Source: CAYMPH01 sp964392365 (lineage in GTDB: Bacteria > Spirochaetota > UBA4802 > UBA5550). From it: DNA of 64,000 nt. Made by a program: the position numbers and the translations under genes. Positions within the stretch are counted from its first letter, which is position 1, and each line of letters starts with the position of its first letter. Of this stretch, positions 37,701 to 45,434 are shown piece after piece. Under the pieces are notes generated by a model. That model searched no databases and had not been told where the DNA came from. It worked only from the letters and a program-made list of their open reading frames with translations. Where the stretch lies: assembly GCA_964392365.1 (NCBI GenBank), contig CAYMPH010000002.1, forward strand, positions 124,001-188,000. The letters are read 5' to 3'.

Positions 37701-40700
37701 TGTAGATACTAACAGTAACGGCATTTGGGATGTCGGTGAAAAAACCATTTCAGAATTTTATAATGATTTCAGATTGAATGGATATGGACTGCAGCCTGTT
37801 GAAAAAACAGTGCCGGCCAATGCAGATGATATAGTTTCAGATTTAATTCATTCAAACATTATGCAATACTTCGCAGACAGCCGCGCAAATGAACTTGTTG
37901 AAGAGATGACCATGTTTAACCGTTCTCTTTTAAAAATGATATCAGCAGCAGAAATTGCAGTTAAAGATATTTCACAGATTCAAATTAGAAAAGAGCTTCT
38001 GCCAAAAGCAGACGGCACATTTACTAATTACAATATAGCAGCAGGTGGTGATTTCGGTTCTGGCGGTCTGATAGATTCATTAACTCTTATTGGAAAGATA
38101 GCGAAAATTTCAGTAACACAAATTCCCGGAACTCAGGAATATCGGAATGATTTAAAAAATCTTTTAAATGAAGTGTACACAGCACAGAGAGCTCCGGGAT
38201 TTTTAGTGACTAAAATTGTCGATGATACATTTGCGAATCTCCTGCAGACAGAAGGACATATATCTGAAAGCAAAGCTAAAATTAAGGAAAACGGGGCAGT
38301 ATTAAAAAATCCGGATCTTGAAGCATATAAAAACAGCTCTGAATATAAAAATGCTGAAGGAGCTTATTATTCAGGCAAGGGAGCTTTTAATTCTGCAAAA
38401 ACAAAGAATGAAAGTACGCTCGATGCTTATGGAAAAGCAAAAAATGCCTACTCGAATCATCTTGAAATAATCAGCATACTTTTTAAGCAGCTCGAAACTG
38501 CGAGAATAAAATTTGAAGATGAACAGGCTGTGTTTGATTATGCTTCAACTGCATATCTGTACACCACTGGAACTGGAGTTGCTAAAACAGGAGCTGATGC
38601 AATAAAATCCGATGCAGTTGAAGATTTTATCCAGGCAAAAGCCATGCACGAGGAAATCGTAAGAACATACAATGAAGCACTTGATAGAGCTGAACAATCC
38701 GTTTTGCAGAATCCCATGTCAGACGCTACTTATGCAAAACTTGCTGCGGAGCTAAAGGAAAAATCTGAACGAGCGTATAGGATTGAAAAAACAAAAGTTC
38801 TTATGGACAGGGAAATCAAGGCAAGAAGTTTCGAATATGACAAGGCGAAAGAAAGATATGAAAAAACAAGAGATTCGATTTTTCCTGTTTCAGGTGAAAG
38901 TTCTGTATCATCCAGAAATGCTCTCGCAGACAGATTTATGGAGAGCTCATATATAAATGGCGGATTAAATTCGGATATTATGGCATTAGCTTTGTATCAT
39001 AATGTTAACAGCGGATTGAATATTTATAAAACAACTATAGTAAATAATCAGGCAGGGATTGATGCTAATGCAAATTTATCAGTTTTACAAAATTCCAATT
39101 CACCAATGCTTCAATATTATAACATGTCGCGTCCAGGGGACAGCATAATAAATCAGAATTCATATATTGAAAGAATGTTAACGAATTATTTAAAAGTAAA
39201 AGAGTATAAGTCTATTGCAGATATTCATTTAGGAATAGTTCTTCCTTTAACAATTATATTGACTTCAGTTCTTGTATCATTGGCTGCAACTGCATGGATC
39301 CCTTTTGTCGGGTGGTTCGGTACAGGGCCGGCCCTTGCTGCAGCAGCAGCAGCTCTAACGATTGCCTGCGGTATTGAAACAGGAATTATTGCAGATAATA
39401 CTAATAAAGCAAATTCAGCCATGAGTATGTATAATAGCGATTTGAATTCATTTAAATCAAAACTGAATAATCTGCAGAGTCTAAAGATTGATATGTATAA
39501 AAAGCAGGCAAGTCTGGCGGAGTTCACTCAAATTGTCAGTCTTGAGAATGAAGCAGCAGCGGACGTTACAAAATATTATGATCCATCAAACGGTAAAATA
39601 GTTGAGAGGAAAAAATTTACATTAAAAGGTGCATTCAAAGAAATCAGCAGTATTTACGGTTATGAAGTTGATCTTACAGAAGAAGATCTGAAATATTTAA
39701 CTGATAATACTAGCGGAGACAATTTCAATATAGAAAACCATAAGTCTTCATCTATGGTAATGGATGAAGAAGGTAAATGTAATGAGTCCGGGAAAATATT
39801 CTATAATGCCTCAGAAATATCCGGCTTATACTCGTATCATTTAGAGAAGAAAAGACAGGATAAACTCAAAGAATATTACGCACACACAATAACCATGGAA
39901 CAGGCCGGATATGACGGATATACTCAAGGATATGATAGGGCAATTATTGGAAAAGCAAATGAAAAACTTTTCTACGAAATATTCCGAGAAACCGGAGAGG
40001 AGAAATATAAGCTGCCCGAAAAGCTGAATGTAGAGGATGAAATAAGCGCCAGAGCATTTAACGGATATACCAAAGCAGCAATAGAATATTTCGGAGCAGT
40101 GGAAGGATATAACGCAGACGCTCTGCTCGATATAGAATCGAAAACCGGCAACGCAGAGCAGATTCTCTCTACCTTTAAACAATACGACGATAGTTTTATC
40201 GGACTTGCGGAAATGGAACTTGCGCAGAAGAAAGCACTACAGGAAAAAAAATGGGGAATATCCCGGGCGCAATTATCTGACAAAAAAGAAAGGTGGGATG
40301 CTCTAACACAAAGGATACTGGCAAGGGGGGTTGACCAGTGGGGAACCATGGACGCAGCGTACAGGGAAAAATGGAAACAGTGGAGAGCCGAAAGCGGTGA
40401 TGGAATACTTGAGGGGCAGAAAGACTGGGACGCTAAATGGACAGCGCTTAAGGACAAAAAATTAAAATGGTTCGAGAATGTATCAAAAGATATTTCCGGA
40501 GAAGATATGAAATCAAGGCTTGCTGAAATTACAGAAACTGCAAATTCATTCACAGCAGAAGTGAATGCGAGATACGGAAATATAATAACTAATGCGGATG
40601 TTAACGAAATACTTTCAGATGTAATGAAAGATTTCCCTTCTATATTGTCACAGGATATGCTCGATAGAATAAAAAATGAAGATATGCAGTTTGCAATGAC

Positions 40701-43005
40701 AATATTTACAAATCTGAAATCTGACACGCTTATGTATGGAACATTCTCCGAACTTATGAATAATTATGAGAACGATATACAGAAAACAAGAAACCTGAAA
40801 CTTATAGATGCACTCACGAAACTTCTCGGCACTCTTGCTGACCGGATACTCGAAGCAGACGAGGACGCAGGGAATACTGCAGACAACTACGCAGCAGGGG
40901 AAGGGTATTCCAGAAACGGAGACTCATACACAAGTCAGGAACTATTGAGTCAGCATATTGCAGCATACAGGCAGTTCAATTTTACAAGAAGTCTTTTAGT
41001 GCCTGATGCAGAAATGAATAAAGCAGTAATAGCCCTAGATAACTTTCCGGACTGGCAATACGAATCAATGCTCGGCATTTTAATGAAACAGGCGAAAATA
41101 AATTTTGAATCTGTAATGGATAAAAATGTAAGTTATAGCCTGCCGGCACACATTGGAAATTTTGCCCGGATATATCAGTCATCTAATTTTTTTGTGAGTT
41201 TCGTTGGAATGAACGATATGAGCGGAGGATCCGGAGAATACGGAAGAATAAGCCGTGAGATTGGAGCTCAGAGAAACAGCAATAATGCAATCATGGGTAC
41301 AGCGAAGCTTGTTAAAAGTATTATTTCAATATTCAGCGGGGCTGGAGGAATTGCAATTGGACTAGCTGATACTGCAAGTTCGGCTGCGTCCGGAGAAATA
41401 TCTCTTGATGAGGGATTGTTTAATACAGGAAAAGGCGGCCTTATGGCAACAGGTACGTCGATCCTCGGCAATTTCGGTACATGGGGTAAGGTAGGTGCAG
41501 CTGCGATTAATTTTGGCATGAAAGCTATAAAATACGACAGCGGAAGAGGTATGTACGGTGAATTAAATCAGCAGGATGCAATAACGGGCGCTATTGATTT
41601 CGGCATGTCTGCAGCTGGAGCAGGACTTGATGAGCTTGGTAAAGGAGAAAAGCCCGCGATAACACAGGGCATTAGGCGTGCTTTAAACTTCGGGCTTGAT
41701 TTCACAAAAACAACTTTCATTGGAGGCATGAAATTTGACAGGAATGGAAATTATACCGGATACGGACTGACAGGACTAAATTTCCTTGACGGATTTACTA
41801 CAGCTTCTACGAATTTAGCGACGAGTTTTCTGTCAGGAAAAAACGGGGAAGATAAAATTGACAGAGCCATAGCTTATTCTGACAGTTATGCTGTTGCAAC
41901 TGGAAGCAAATTTATTTCCGGCTTGATGAGAGGTGCTATATACGAGGGATATGATACGATTACTGGGCAGAACACTACATCTGGAATGGGTTTGAATAAT
42001 TTAGCTTTTAATTTGTCAGATACAGTAAATTTTGCCGGGTCGTATTATGGCGGTTTGCTTGCGGCAGATGCAAGGAAGCGGGCTGAAGAAAATGAGAAGA
42101 AAGCTAGACTTGCCGCAGGAGCTGCGATATTAACGAGAAGAGTTGAAATAGTCAGCAATGATGGCGGTATTGCCGGCAGTAGTGCTGGAGAGACTCCTCT
42201 TGAGTTTTTACTGCTAAGCGCATTTTCTGAGGAAACAAAAGCTCTTGAAGATAACATAGTAAAAGATTTTTTCAAGGATACGAAAGCACAAACAGAAGCT
42301 AAATTAAAACAGCTTAAAGATATGGGATATGATACGAAAAATCTTGAAAGTCAGATAGAAGCAGCAAGAATCCAGTTAGCACAGAATCAAGCAGTTGTGA
42401 ATAATGCAACTTTAAAGAATAGTGAATTAGTAATTAAAAAAAGTATGCTGATGATGGTATTTGATGCTGCGAGGAATAAGTTTTTTGTTGGAAGTAATAA
42501 TGATGTAATTGCAAATTATCAAAATTTCGCAGCTGATAGTAATGGAACTTTCATACCTATTCCTAAAGATTCATATTTTCATACAATTGAAGAAGGACAG
42601 GAATATGGAGTTAGATTGAATAATAAAGGTGAAAAAGAATTTCATCCTGGATTAGATGTTGGAATGTTTGAAGGCACCCCAATACTTGCATTTAAAGATG
42701 CAAGTATTGTTGCTGCTAATAATATTACTAAAGAAGGTAACGGCTATGGTCGTTTTGTTATTTTGAGATTTGATGATAATGTATATATGCTTGTTGGTCA
42801 TAATAGTGAAGTGTTAGTTGAAAATGGTACACGGGTAAAAGCAGGACAAAGGGTGGCTTTGTCAGGTGATACTCAATCAAAAGGTTCATGCCATGCTCAT
42901 TTTGAAATTGTACAGGGAAAATCAGGAGATAAATGGGAAGATTACTGGGGCGCAGTAAAGGGTAATAGAATTAAACCTCGTGACTACTTAAGAAATAAAA
43001 GGTAA
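31747..43005 (+). CDS. Giant secreted protein (3752 residues) ending in an M23 peptidase domain
   Basis: Signal peptide at residues 1-24 (ILKSVILLILAVSFPSSG). Long, Trp-punctuated helical regions fill most of the N-terminal 1800 residues and residues 2830-2910. Two calcium-loop-like segments, DANNNGIFDTAE (1882) and DTNSNGIWDVGE (1987), follow. A hydrophobic helical pair lies at about 2495-2547 (LPLTIILTSVLVSLAATAWI). A Gly/Ala-rich stretch covers about 3185-3440. The C-terminus is a complete M23 domain: HPGLD (H3633, D3637), VGH (H3685) and CHAH (H3716, H3718), so the zinc peptidase that cuts peptidoglycan cross-links or similar peptides should be active. The upstream part resembles the very long Leptospira family (I recall TIGR04388). 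The layout, a long secreted carrier with a terminal enzyme and a small secreted gene next door, is that of a polymorphic toxin. No ribosome site is obvious at the ATG. Confidence 0.85.
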   Translation: MKRKIVILKSVILLILAVSFPSSGEFKLKSYDDYRNNLDKMYDSARYKQKEADWEKYVQSGIESLKAVWIADAEIEIKAELDSMILSAGNSNTEKIKSELDFIFNENLSRFSADSQKEKLGQKGAWLADVISVLMPAFNRKALDEIVESKKTELNTKAVSEAFDSWQNEIGTVYNLLTDQYGISTETSKQAALQSALALSWMKDEAIQGFTDKMTQRFAELKMERLRLEEIYILKKRNSYFYERTADTDSLRRESESRSADSIGSLILSDALGRADDIMSGALFVSQVEESATGLPMSLDDSEERIRNFIDTGLSSWRQAEEAMLGARLDWERKAFRNFDSADDVWKSHYEKLNQAKNTWLAKARAQIFEGNLLWKAKFDETDAGYETAINNLDKYINAQNETWDDYSSGVRQMIVTGSSALSAAAENLAWLTGYRNEIAGLNDETSIQLLVKADAQILEWKNTISSFKKILASSELQYHSVDMNDLLTDSSLNPDGTEAMRNYYYTDGTNVLINGSYAVSNDPYLMTSDEFELELLKIEKAYWEERKSRTALVYDYAVNETSRLSRDEQLAKLESAKIELAFKKSDYEKSISSLSDVILPVLDTEKNNMKTASKVFADARRIYDAARIKYEEAMNTVYILSSPDAMRIAADDMNEAAGIISSLVNRINDRESEWLLRAKDYYAALSIQEKSESAAVYAQRLKAAIDIRDGFDLTPGYKEIYQKFQDIVLKNGNFKFSGSDFDSMIAEIDSDKNILFKTVTPQAIDSENFVSYMSEASGEVASAGVLYETGRTGYYDLRNLLSADLYKEILFQYAKGSIKTESDLQNSLRSILSSCTDQSSSSCSTAIDVFNKSITLDSTENIKTILTDNSSDSNKTKDELTLLFYKGLAKIYPESDPNAVSAGMSESELHYYVLNLASKELLNRKTILQSSVISGLNSVKKSKDISDEIVRYLLTDLSIAGNSSDTIAEINKRFADGNKNLPTEKAKANIEIADGVRDFLNRFNGDTAPDLYDRMISSAIFAINNSSSVITASKNIEIYNYIKNLKARVLKIEKTIAASRAEEYNKLLNESDKIAAMLGNIKNFYSAEIYGMTENQIKDKFTEYKNLIIKPETTAEEKEKLSAYIMELSNPGYFNNFFNTRNYIADTYSRLGKISALSSYAVKFYYNSFEKTATMKSKGAAGIIADILGITQEDAIISEIKAGGITYARLNEYGSRLASFVKGDEYGSLPIAIRKSIDETVSAFKSMIRAREIYESASRQGQVTVNAADLKVQKEKFQEIAASAEKIMNSLSDILDVKKEILNSGSVESFSNADGAGKILTSLEKLSADIDSFTSKINEAEFGAGFNFSLAGDLEDIRKLKNDVYVYSKAYEYISEYVNGKPPVPLADFQAGLLGINIDSAIVDKIGSLITKYNIRNDIIEEVVELASRKDSQDLSVLAAKFSISVPAGMAADEYKQMYEGLVNEVYADSINAIIGNDGNINAMLLDAGFRDYGMSLHFREFIKNEFINNEYKSFEEIFGKIEPDDSFTGGEFATLSQYSTSSAYLKTLSGKMKKIYFAELANSLSERVLPDGLSAESYQADNYSGLVLHFEKYIEKNYSADLDFEAYLTGFKALYSDDDPCKIEIANNQVNLEGVYNGLLRKDLIHSAEFLNGNKAGVYLIEKDYYSALLNSITFNTDFMEMDGFISIYNMNLSSSPALASVRDELSFYGDLLKIAYNYNRNGAGDIEKFLKANSVIDIRQENFLRLFAIDPALASPEYLMDKNGETDLALSSSLLKAAIESMYENINTGTGKTFFNRLPVIGSEKSEAAWLKGEALDAIEAGAEGFKHYRDFIQTAVNKYEVYYNSKDRFRTTAMDALILSKEGGIRQAENPVSYIYKDANNNGIFDTAENQISYYRDQHRADYNARIMQQIMDQNGGVYPYTTFDPNTWQTVNTPPESIQVCDGYGDFGNYNCSSPYAYAAPTDAEIMKIYGLKIFNVSYFVDTNSNGIWDVGEKTISEFYNDFRLNGYGLQPVEKTVPANADDIVSDLIHSNIMQYFADSRANELVEEMTMFNRSLLKMISAAEIAVKDISQIQIRKELLPKADGTFTNYNIAAGGDFGSGGLIDSLTLIGKIAKISVTQIPGTQEYRNDLKNLLNEVYTAQRAPGFLVTKIVDDTFANLLQTEGHISESKAKIKENGAVLKNPDLEAYKNSSEYKNAEGAYYSGKGAFNSAKTKNESTLDAYGKAKNAYSNHLEIISILFKQLETARIKFEDEQAVFDYASTAYLYTTGTGVAKTGADAIKSDAVEDFIQAKAMHEEIVRTYNEALDRAEQSVLQNPMSDATYAKLAAELKEKSERAYRIEKTKVLMDREIKARSFEYDKAKERYEKTRDSIFPVSGESSVSSRNALADRFMESSYINGGLNSDIMALALYHNVNSGLNIYKTTIVNNQAGIDANANLSVLQNSNSPMLQYYNMSRPGDSIINQNSYIERMLTNYLKVKEYKSIADIHLGIVLPLTIILTSVLVSLAATAWIPFVGWFGTGPALAAAAAALTIACGIETGIIADNTNKANSAMSMYNSDLNSFKSKLNNLQSLKIDMYKKQASLAEFTQIVSLENEAAADVTKYYDPSNGKIVERKKFTLKGAFKEISSIYGYEVDLTEEDLKYLTDNTSGDNFNIENHKSSSMVMDEEGKCNESGKIFYNASEISGLYSYHLEKKRQDKLKEYYAHTITMEQAGYDGYTQGYDRAIIGKANEKLFYEIFRETGEEKYKLPEKLNVEDEISARAFNGYTKAAIEYFGAVEGYNADALLDIESKTGNAEQILSTFKQYDDSFIGLAEMELAQKKALQEKKWGISRAQLSDKKERWDALTQRILARGVDQWGTMDAAYREKWKQWRAESGDGILEGQKDWDAKWTALKDKKLKWFENVSKDISGEDMKSRLAEITETANSFTAEVNARYGNIITNADVNEILSDVMKDFPSILSQDMLDRIKNEDMQFAMTIFTNLKSDTLMYGTFSELMNNYENDIQKTRNLKLIDALTKLLGTLADRILEADEDAGNTADNYAAGEGYSRNGDSYTSQELLSQHIAAYRQFNFTRSLLVPDAEMNKAVIALDNFPDWQYESMLGILMKQAKINFESVMDKNVSYSLPAHIGNFARIYQSSNFFVSFVGMNDMSGGSGEYGRISREIGAQRNSNNAIMGTAKLVKSIISIFSGAGGIAIGLADTASSAASGEISLDEGLFNTGKGGLMATGTSILGNFGTWGKVGAAAINFGMKAIKYDSGRGMYGELNQQDAITGAIDFGMSAAGAGLDELGKGEKPAITQGIRRALNFGLDFTKTTFIGGMKFDRNGNYTGYGLTGLNFLDGFTTASTNLATSFLSGKNGEDKIDRAIAYSDSYAVATGSKFISGLMRGAIYEGYDTITGQNTTSGMGLNNLAFNLSDTVNFAGSYYGGLLAADARKRAEENEKKARLAAGAAILTRRVEIVSNDGGIAGSSAGETPLEFLLLSAFSEETKALEDNIVKDFFKDTKAQTEAKLKQLKDMGYDTKNLESQIEAARIQLAQNQAVVNNATLKNSELVIKKSMLMMVFDAARNKFFVGSNNDVIANYQNFAADSNGTFIPIPKDSYFHTIEEGQEYGVRLNNKGEKEFHPGLDVGMFEGTPILAFKDASIVAANNITKEGNGYGRFVILRFDDNVYMLVGHNSEVLVENGTRVKAGQRVALSGDTQSKGSCHAHFEIVQGKSGDKWEDYWGAVKGNRIKPRDYLRNKR

Positions 43006-43025
43006 TAATTTCAGGAGATTGAATA

Positions 43026-43976
43026 ATGAAAAAAATTTTTTATTTTATTTTATTTCTAGTTTTTTTAAATAATGGAAATGCGGAATCGAATAATCAAATT
43101 ATTAATAAAACATTGATTATTATTTCAAATTTTGCTGATTTAACTGATGAAGATGGAAAAATTTTAGAGAAAATTTCATTTGGTGAAAGTGTTCATTTAA
43201 ATAAAAGCATTAATGATAAACTGAATATCTTATATAAAAATAAAAATTTTTGGGTAGCTGCTGATAAGACAAATTATATTTCATCAGACTGGATTTTATC
43301 TAATCGGATTGAATTTTTAGATATTTATATACCAGAAAATATAAAATTAACTTATTATAAAGATATAGATAAAAAAAGTAATGATGTTGTTCAATATTTA
43401 CATAAAGGACCGTTTATGGTTGAAATTTTTTTATCAAATATTACAGAGAAAAATAGTTTAAAAGGTTATAAGAAATCATTAGATGGTATTGAGAATGTGG
43501 AATTTAAAAGAATATTACTACATGGGCAATGGGTTAATTATTATAGTTCATATATGATGAGTAATCGTAAAAAATATTATATGGTAATATTCCCAGAAAA
43601 TGAAAAACAATCTTATCAGTTAACTGTTATGATTGAAAATCCGAATCCGACTATTGAAGAAGAAATTACTGCAAAAAAGATTTTATTTTCTGTAAGAAAG
43701 GAAGAAAAATGTAATTCTATATCAAAAGCAGCTGCTAAAAAACAATCTACAATTACAGGGGATTTCATCAACATCAGAAATTCTCCATACAAACAAGCAT
43801 TTGTATTATTGCAGCTTAACAATGGAAGCAAGGTTTATGTTATTGGTAAATCTAAACATCAGGATGAAATAGGCGGAGAAAAACACTACTGGTACAAAAT
43901 TGAATTTCAAAAAGATGGTAAAACAAATCAAGGTTGGGTATACGGGAAGTTTATAAAAATTTTAGACGGGAAATAA
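43026..43976 (+). CDS. Secreted protein with SH3-like domains, partner of the giant protein
   Basis: A 316-residue protein with signal peptide MKKIFYFILFLVFLNNGNA. The C-terminal 75 residues form a bacterial SH3 (SH3b) domain: GDFINIRNSPYKQAFVLLQL, then a YWYKIEF strand and the GWVYGKFIKI end. A weaker SH3-like segment follows the signal (IIISNFADLTDEDGKILEKI, with WVAADKTNYISSDWILS). The middle is not recognised. SH3b domains often bind peptidoglycan. The gene follows the giant gene by 20 bases with AGGAGATT before the ATG, and the DNA is very A/T-rich (12 G/C in the 60 bases from 43081). It may modulate, anchor or neutralise the M23 domain, an inference from position. Confidence 0.8.
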   Translation: MKKIFYFILFLVFLNNGNAESNNQIINKTLIIISNFADLTDEDGKILEKISFGESVHLNKSINDKLNILYKNKNFWVAADKTNYISSDWILSNRIEFLDIYIPENIKLTYYKDIDKKSNDVVQYLHKGPFMVEIFLSNITEKNSLKGYKKSLDGIENVEFKRILLHGQWVNYYSSYMMSNRKKYYMVIFPENEKQSYQLTVMIENPNPTIEEEITAKKILFSVRKEEKCNSISKAAAKKQSTITGDFINIRNSPYKQAFVLLQLNNGSKVYVIGKSKHQDEIGGEKHYWYKIEFQKDGKTNQGWVYGKFIKILDGK

Positions 43977-44391
43977 TTCTACGCGAGCTGATTTCTTCAT
44001 CTCGGCTTCGCTCGATGACCGATCAGCGAAAGGTGGTGGTCTCGCCCAGGAGGGACAATAATTTTTCTAAAAACAGAAAAAATAAAATACAGAAAGAGAC
44101 TCTGAGCCTGCGCTCTGAGCAGCCGGCTTTCGGGTGGAAGTCCAGAAGGAGGGTTGCTTTTCCGGTTAAAAGCAATCCTTCTTCTGGAATATTGTAATAC
44201 AGCACATTTCCTGCGTTAAGAAAAGCCGTGTATGCCCGCAGCGTGAGAGATTGAACGGAAATGCGGAACGCTTTGCAGGTAAATCCGCTCACAAGGGGTA
44301 TGAAATTTTACTTGAATTTTCACGCAATAAGAGATCTCATGTCTATTGTATCCTATTGATTTTTCAAAATAATCCATTCAGGAGAATTGCT
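43977..44391 (+). ncRNA. Possible structured RNA or repeat element
   Basis: A 415-base gap with much higher G/C than the SH3 gene before it. A 21-pair hairpin has arms 44141-44161 and 44168-44188 and loop CCGGTT. The only two non-Watson-Crick positions are G on the left against T on the right, which are G-U pairs if the plus strand is the RNA but A-C mismatches on the minus strand. Upstream, GCTGAT/ATCAGC arms near 43988 and 44024 suggest another stem, and CTCTGAGC occurs twice near 44100. No protein reading frame has a good start, and no known RNA family is recognised. A mobile-element remnant is the main alternative. Confidence 0.35.
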
Positions 44392-44829
44392 ATGACAAAC
44401 AAAGAACTTCTTTCACCCTGCGGATTATACTGTGGAGTATGCGGCGTATATTACGCATCGCATCATAAGGATCAGGTGCTCAAGGAAAAACTGGCAAAAG
44501 CATATGGAGATACTCCTGATAAGATTGAATGCAATGGATGCATGTCTGATAAAGTTTACTGGTACTGTCAGGTTTGTCCTGTAAAAACCTGTGCTGCTGA
44601 TAAAAAGGTTGAAGGCTGCTATCAGTGCGGTGCATTTCCATGCGCCAAGATTGATAATTTTCCAGTACCTGAAGGAAAGAAGAATATTCTTAGAGCAGTT
44701 CCAAGCTGGAGAGAGCTCGGTACAGATGCATGGATCGAAGATGAGAAAAAATTGTTTTCATGTAAAAAATGCGGGGTTACTGCATTTCGCGGAGCAAAAA
44801 AATGCAGAGATTGCGGAGAGCTTCTCTGA
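44392..44829 (+). CDS. DUF3795 cysteine-rich protein
   Basis: A 145-residue cytoplasmic protein of the DUF3795 type: LLSPCGLYCGVCGVYYA at the start, then CNGCMSDKVYWYCQVCPVKT, CYQCGAFPC and a C-terminal zinc-ribbon-like CKKCG...CRDCG pair. The cysteines probably bind zinc or an iron-sulfur cluster, and the function of the family is unknown. ATG 44392 has CAGGAG 13-8 bases upstream; the longer frame to 44251 runs through the structured gap and is rejected. Confidence 0.9.
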   Translation: MTNKELLSPCGLYCGVCGVYYASHHKDQVLKEKLAKAYGDTPDKIECNGCMSDKVYWYCQVCPVKTCAADKKVEGCYQCGAFPCAKIDNFPVPEGKKNILRAVPSWRELGTDAWIEDEKKLFSCKKCGVTAFRGAKKCRDCGELL

Positions 44830-44908
44830 TTTTTTGAAATTACTGAATCGGTTGACCCGTGTAATGTGATTTGATAAAAGTAAAATCTATAAAAATCTGG
44901 AGATTGAA

Positions 44909-45223
44909 ATGAATCATCGATATAAATTAAAGCTTAAACCAATGGATGATAAAGACCCGCATTCATTAAGGATTTATGATCTAACCCGCAAGACTGTTGA
45001 TGATTTTAACAACTATATTTCTGACTTCTTTGAAACAATCTCTATTTTGAAAGAAAATCTTAAAGGCATTAAAGATGACAAGGATGGACAGAAGAAAAAG
45101 GAAATAAAAGGAACAATTAAATATGTTGAGGATAAAATAGAGGAATTATCAGTTAGAATGCAGGCAATAGCTGACGAGATGTCATCGCTTGTTGAAGTAG
45201 CGCATCATCACGATCATAGTTAG
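44909..45223 (+). CDS. Small helical protein with His-rich tail
   Basis: A 104-residue cytoplasmic protein, predicted to be mostly helical or coiled-coil (FNNYISDFFETISILKENLK, then IKGTIKYVEDKIEELSVRMQ), ending VEVAHHHDHS. The tail could bind divalent metal. I recognise no family. CTGGAGATTGAA precedes the ATG, and it lies 79 bases after the DUF3795 gene and may be co-transcribed. Confidence 0.7.
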   Translation: MNHRYKLKLKPMDDKDPHSLRIYDLTRKTVDDFNNYISDFFETISILKENLKGIKDDKDGQKKKEIKGTIKYVEDKIEELSVRMQAIADEMSSLVEVAHHHDHS

Positions 45224-45237
45224 GAATGCTGCATATT

Positions 45238-45330
45238 TTCTCTGTCATTCCTGACAAAGCGAAACGCACGCCATGAATCCATTTAAGTAAATCAATTATT
45301 TTTGCCTTCGCAGGACAAATATAAGAAATA
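45238..45330. repeat. Decayed CATTCC-type repeat
   Basis: GTCATTCCTGACAAAGCG followed by GAATCCATTTAAGTAAAT resembles the repeat inserted in the Bat operon (GTCATTCC... and the GGAATCCA...TTTAGTAAAA part), but the right arm is lost. It is intergenic. Confidence 0.45.
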
Positions 45331-45434
45331 CAATAAGTTTATAAGAATTTAGATAATAATTAGAAGTGAATAATAAATACTCGCTTTATCAATTTATTCG
45401 TTATAGCATAAAAATATAAGGACTGCATTTAAAA

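Noticed and set aside
39972..40727. A 251-residue open frame on the minus strand inside the giant gene
   Set aside because: It is antisense to the giant gene, rich in serine and phenylalanine as typical antisense frames are, and has no sensible start context.
31747..43005. The giant gene as a fusion or frameshift artefact
   Set aside because: One frame is open without interruption over 11 kb, it has a signal peptide at one end and an intact M23 domain at the other, so it is more likely a real gene.
44141..44188. Retron-type msd hairpin
   Set aside because: No reverse transcriptase gene is nearby; the next gene is a DUF3795 protein.
43977..44391. tRNA, RNase P RNA, 4.5S RNA or tmRNA in the structured gap
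   Set aside because: No TPsiC-type loop, no conserved RNase P or SRP core and no tmRNA start or end were found, so I left it as an unknown structured element.
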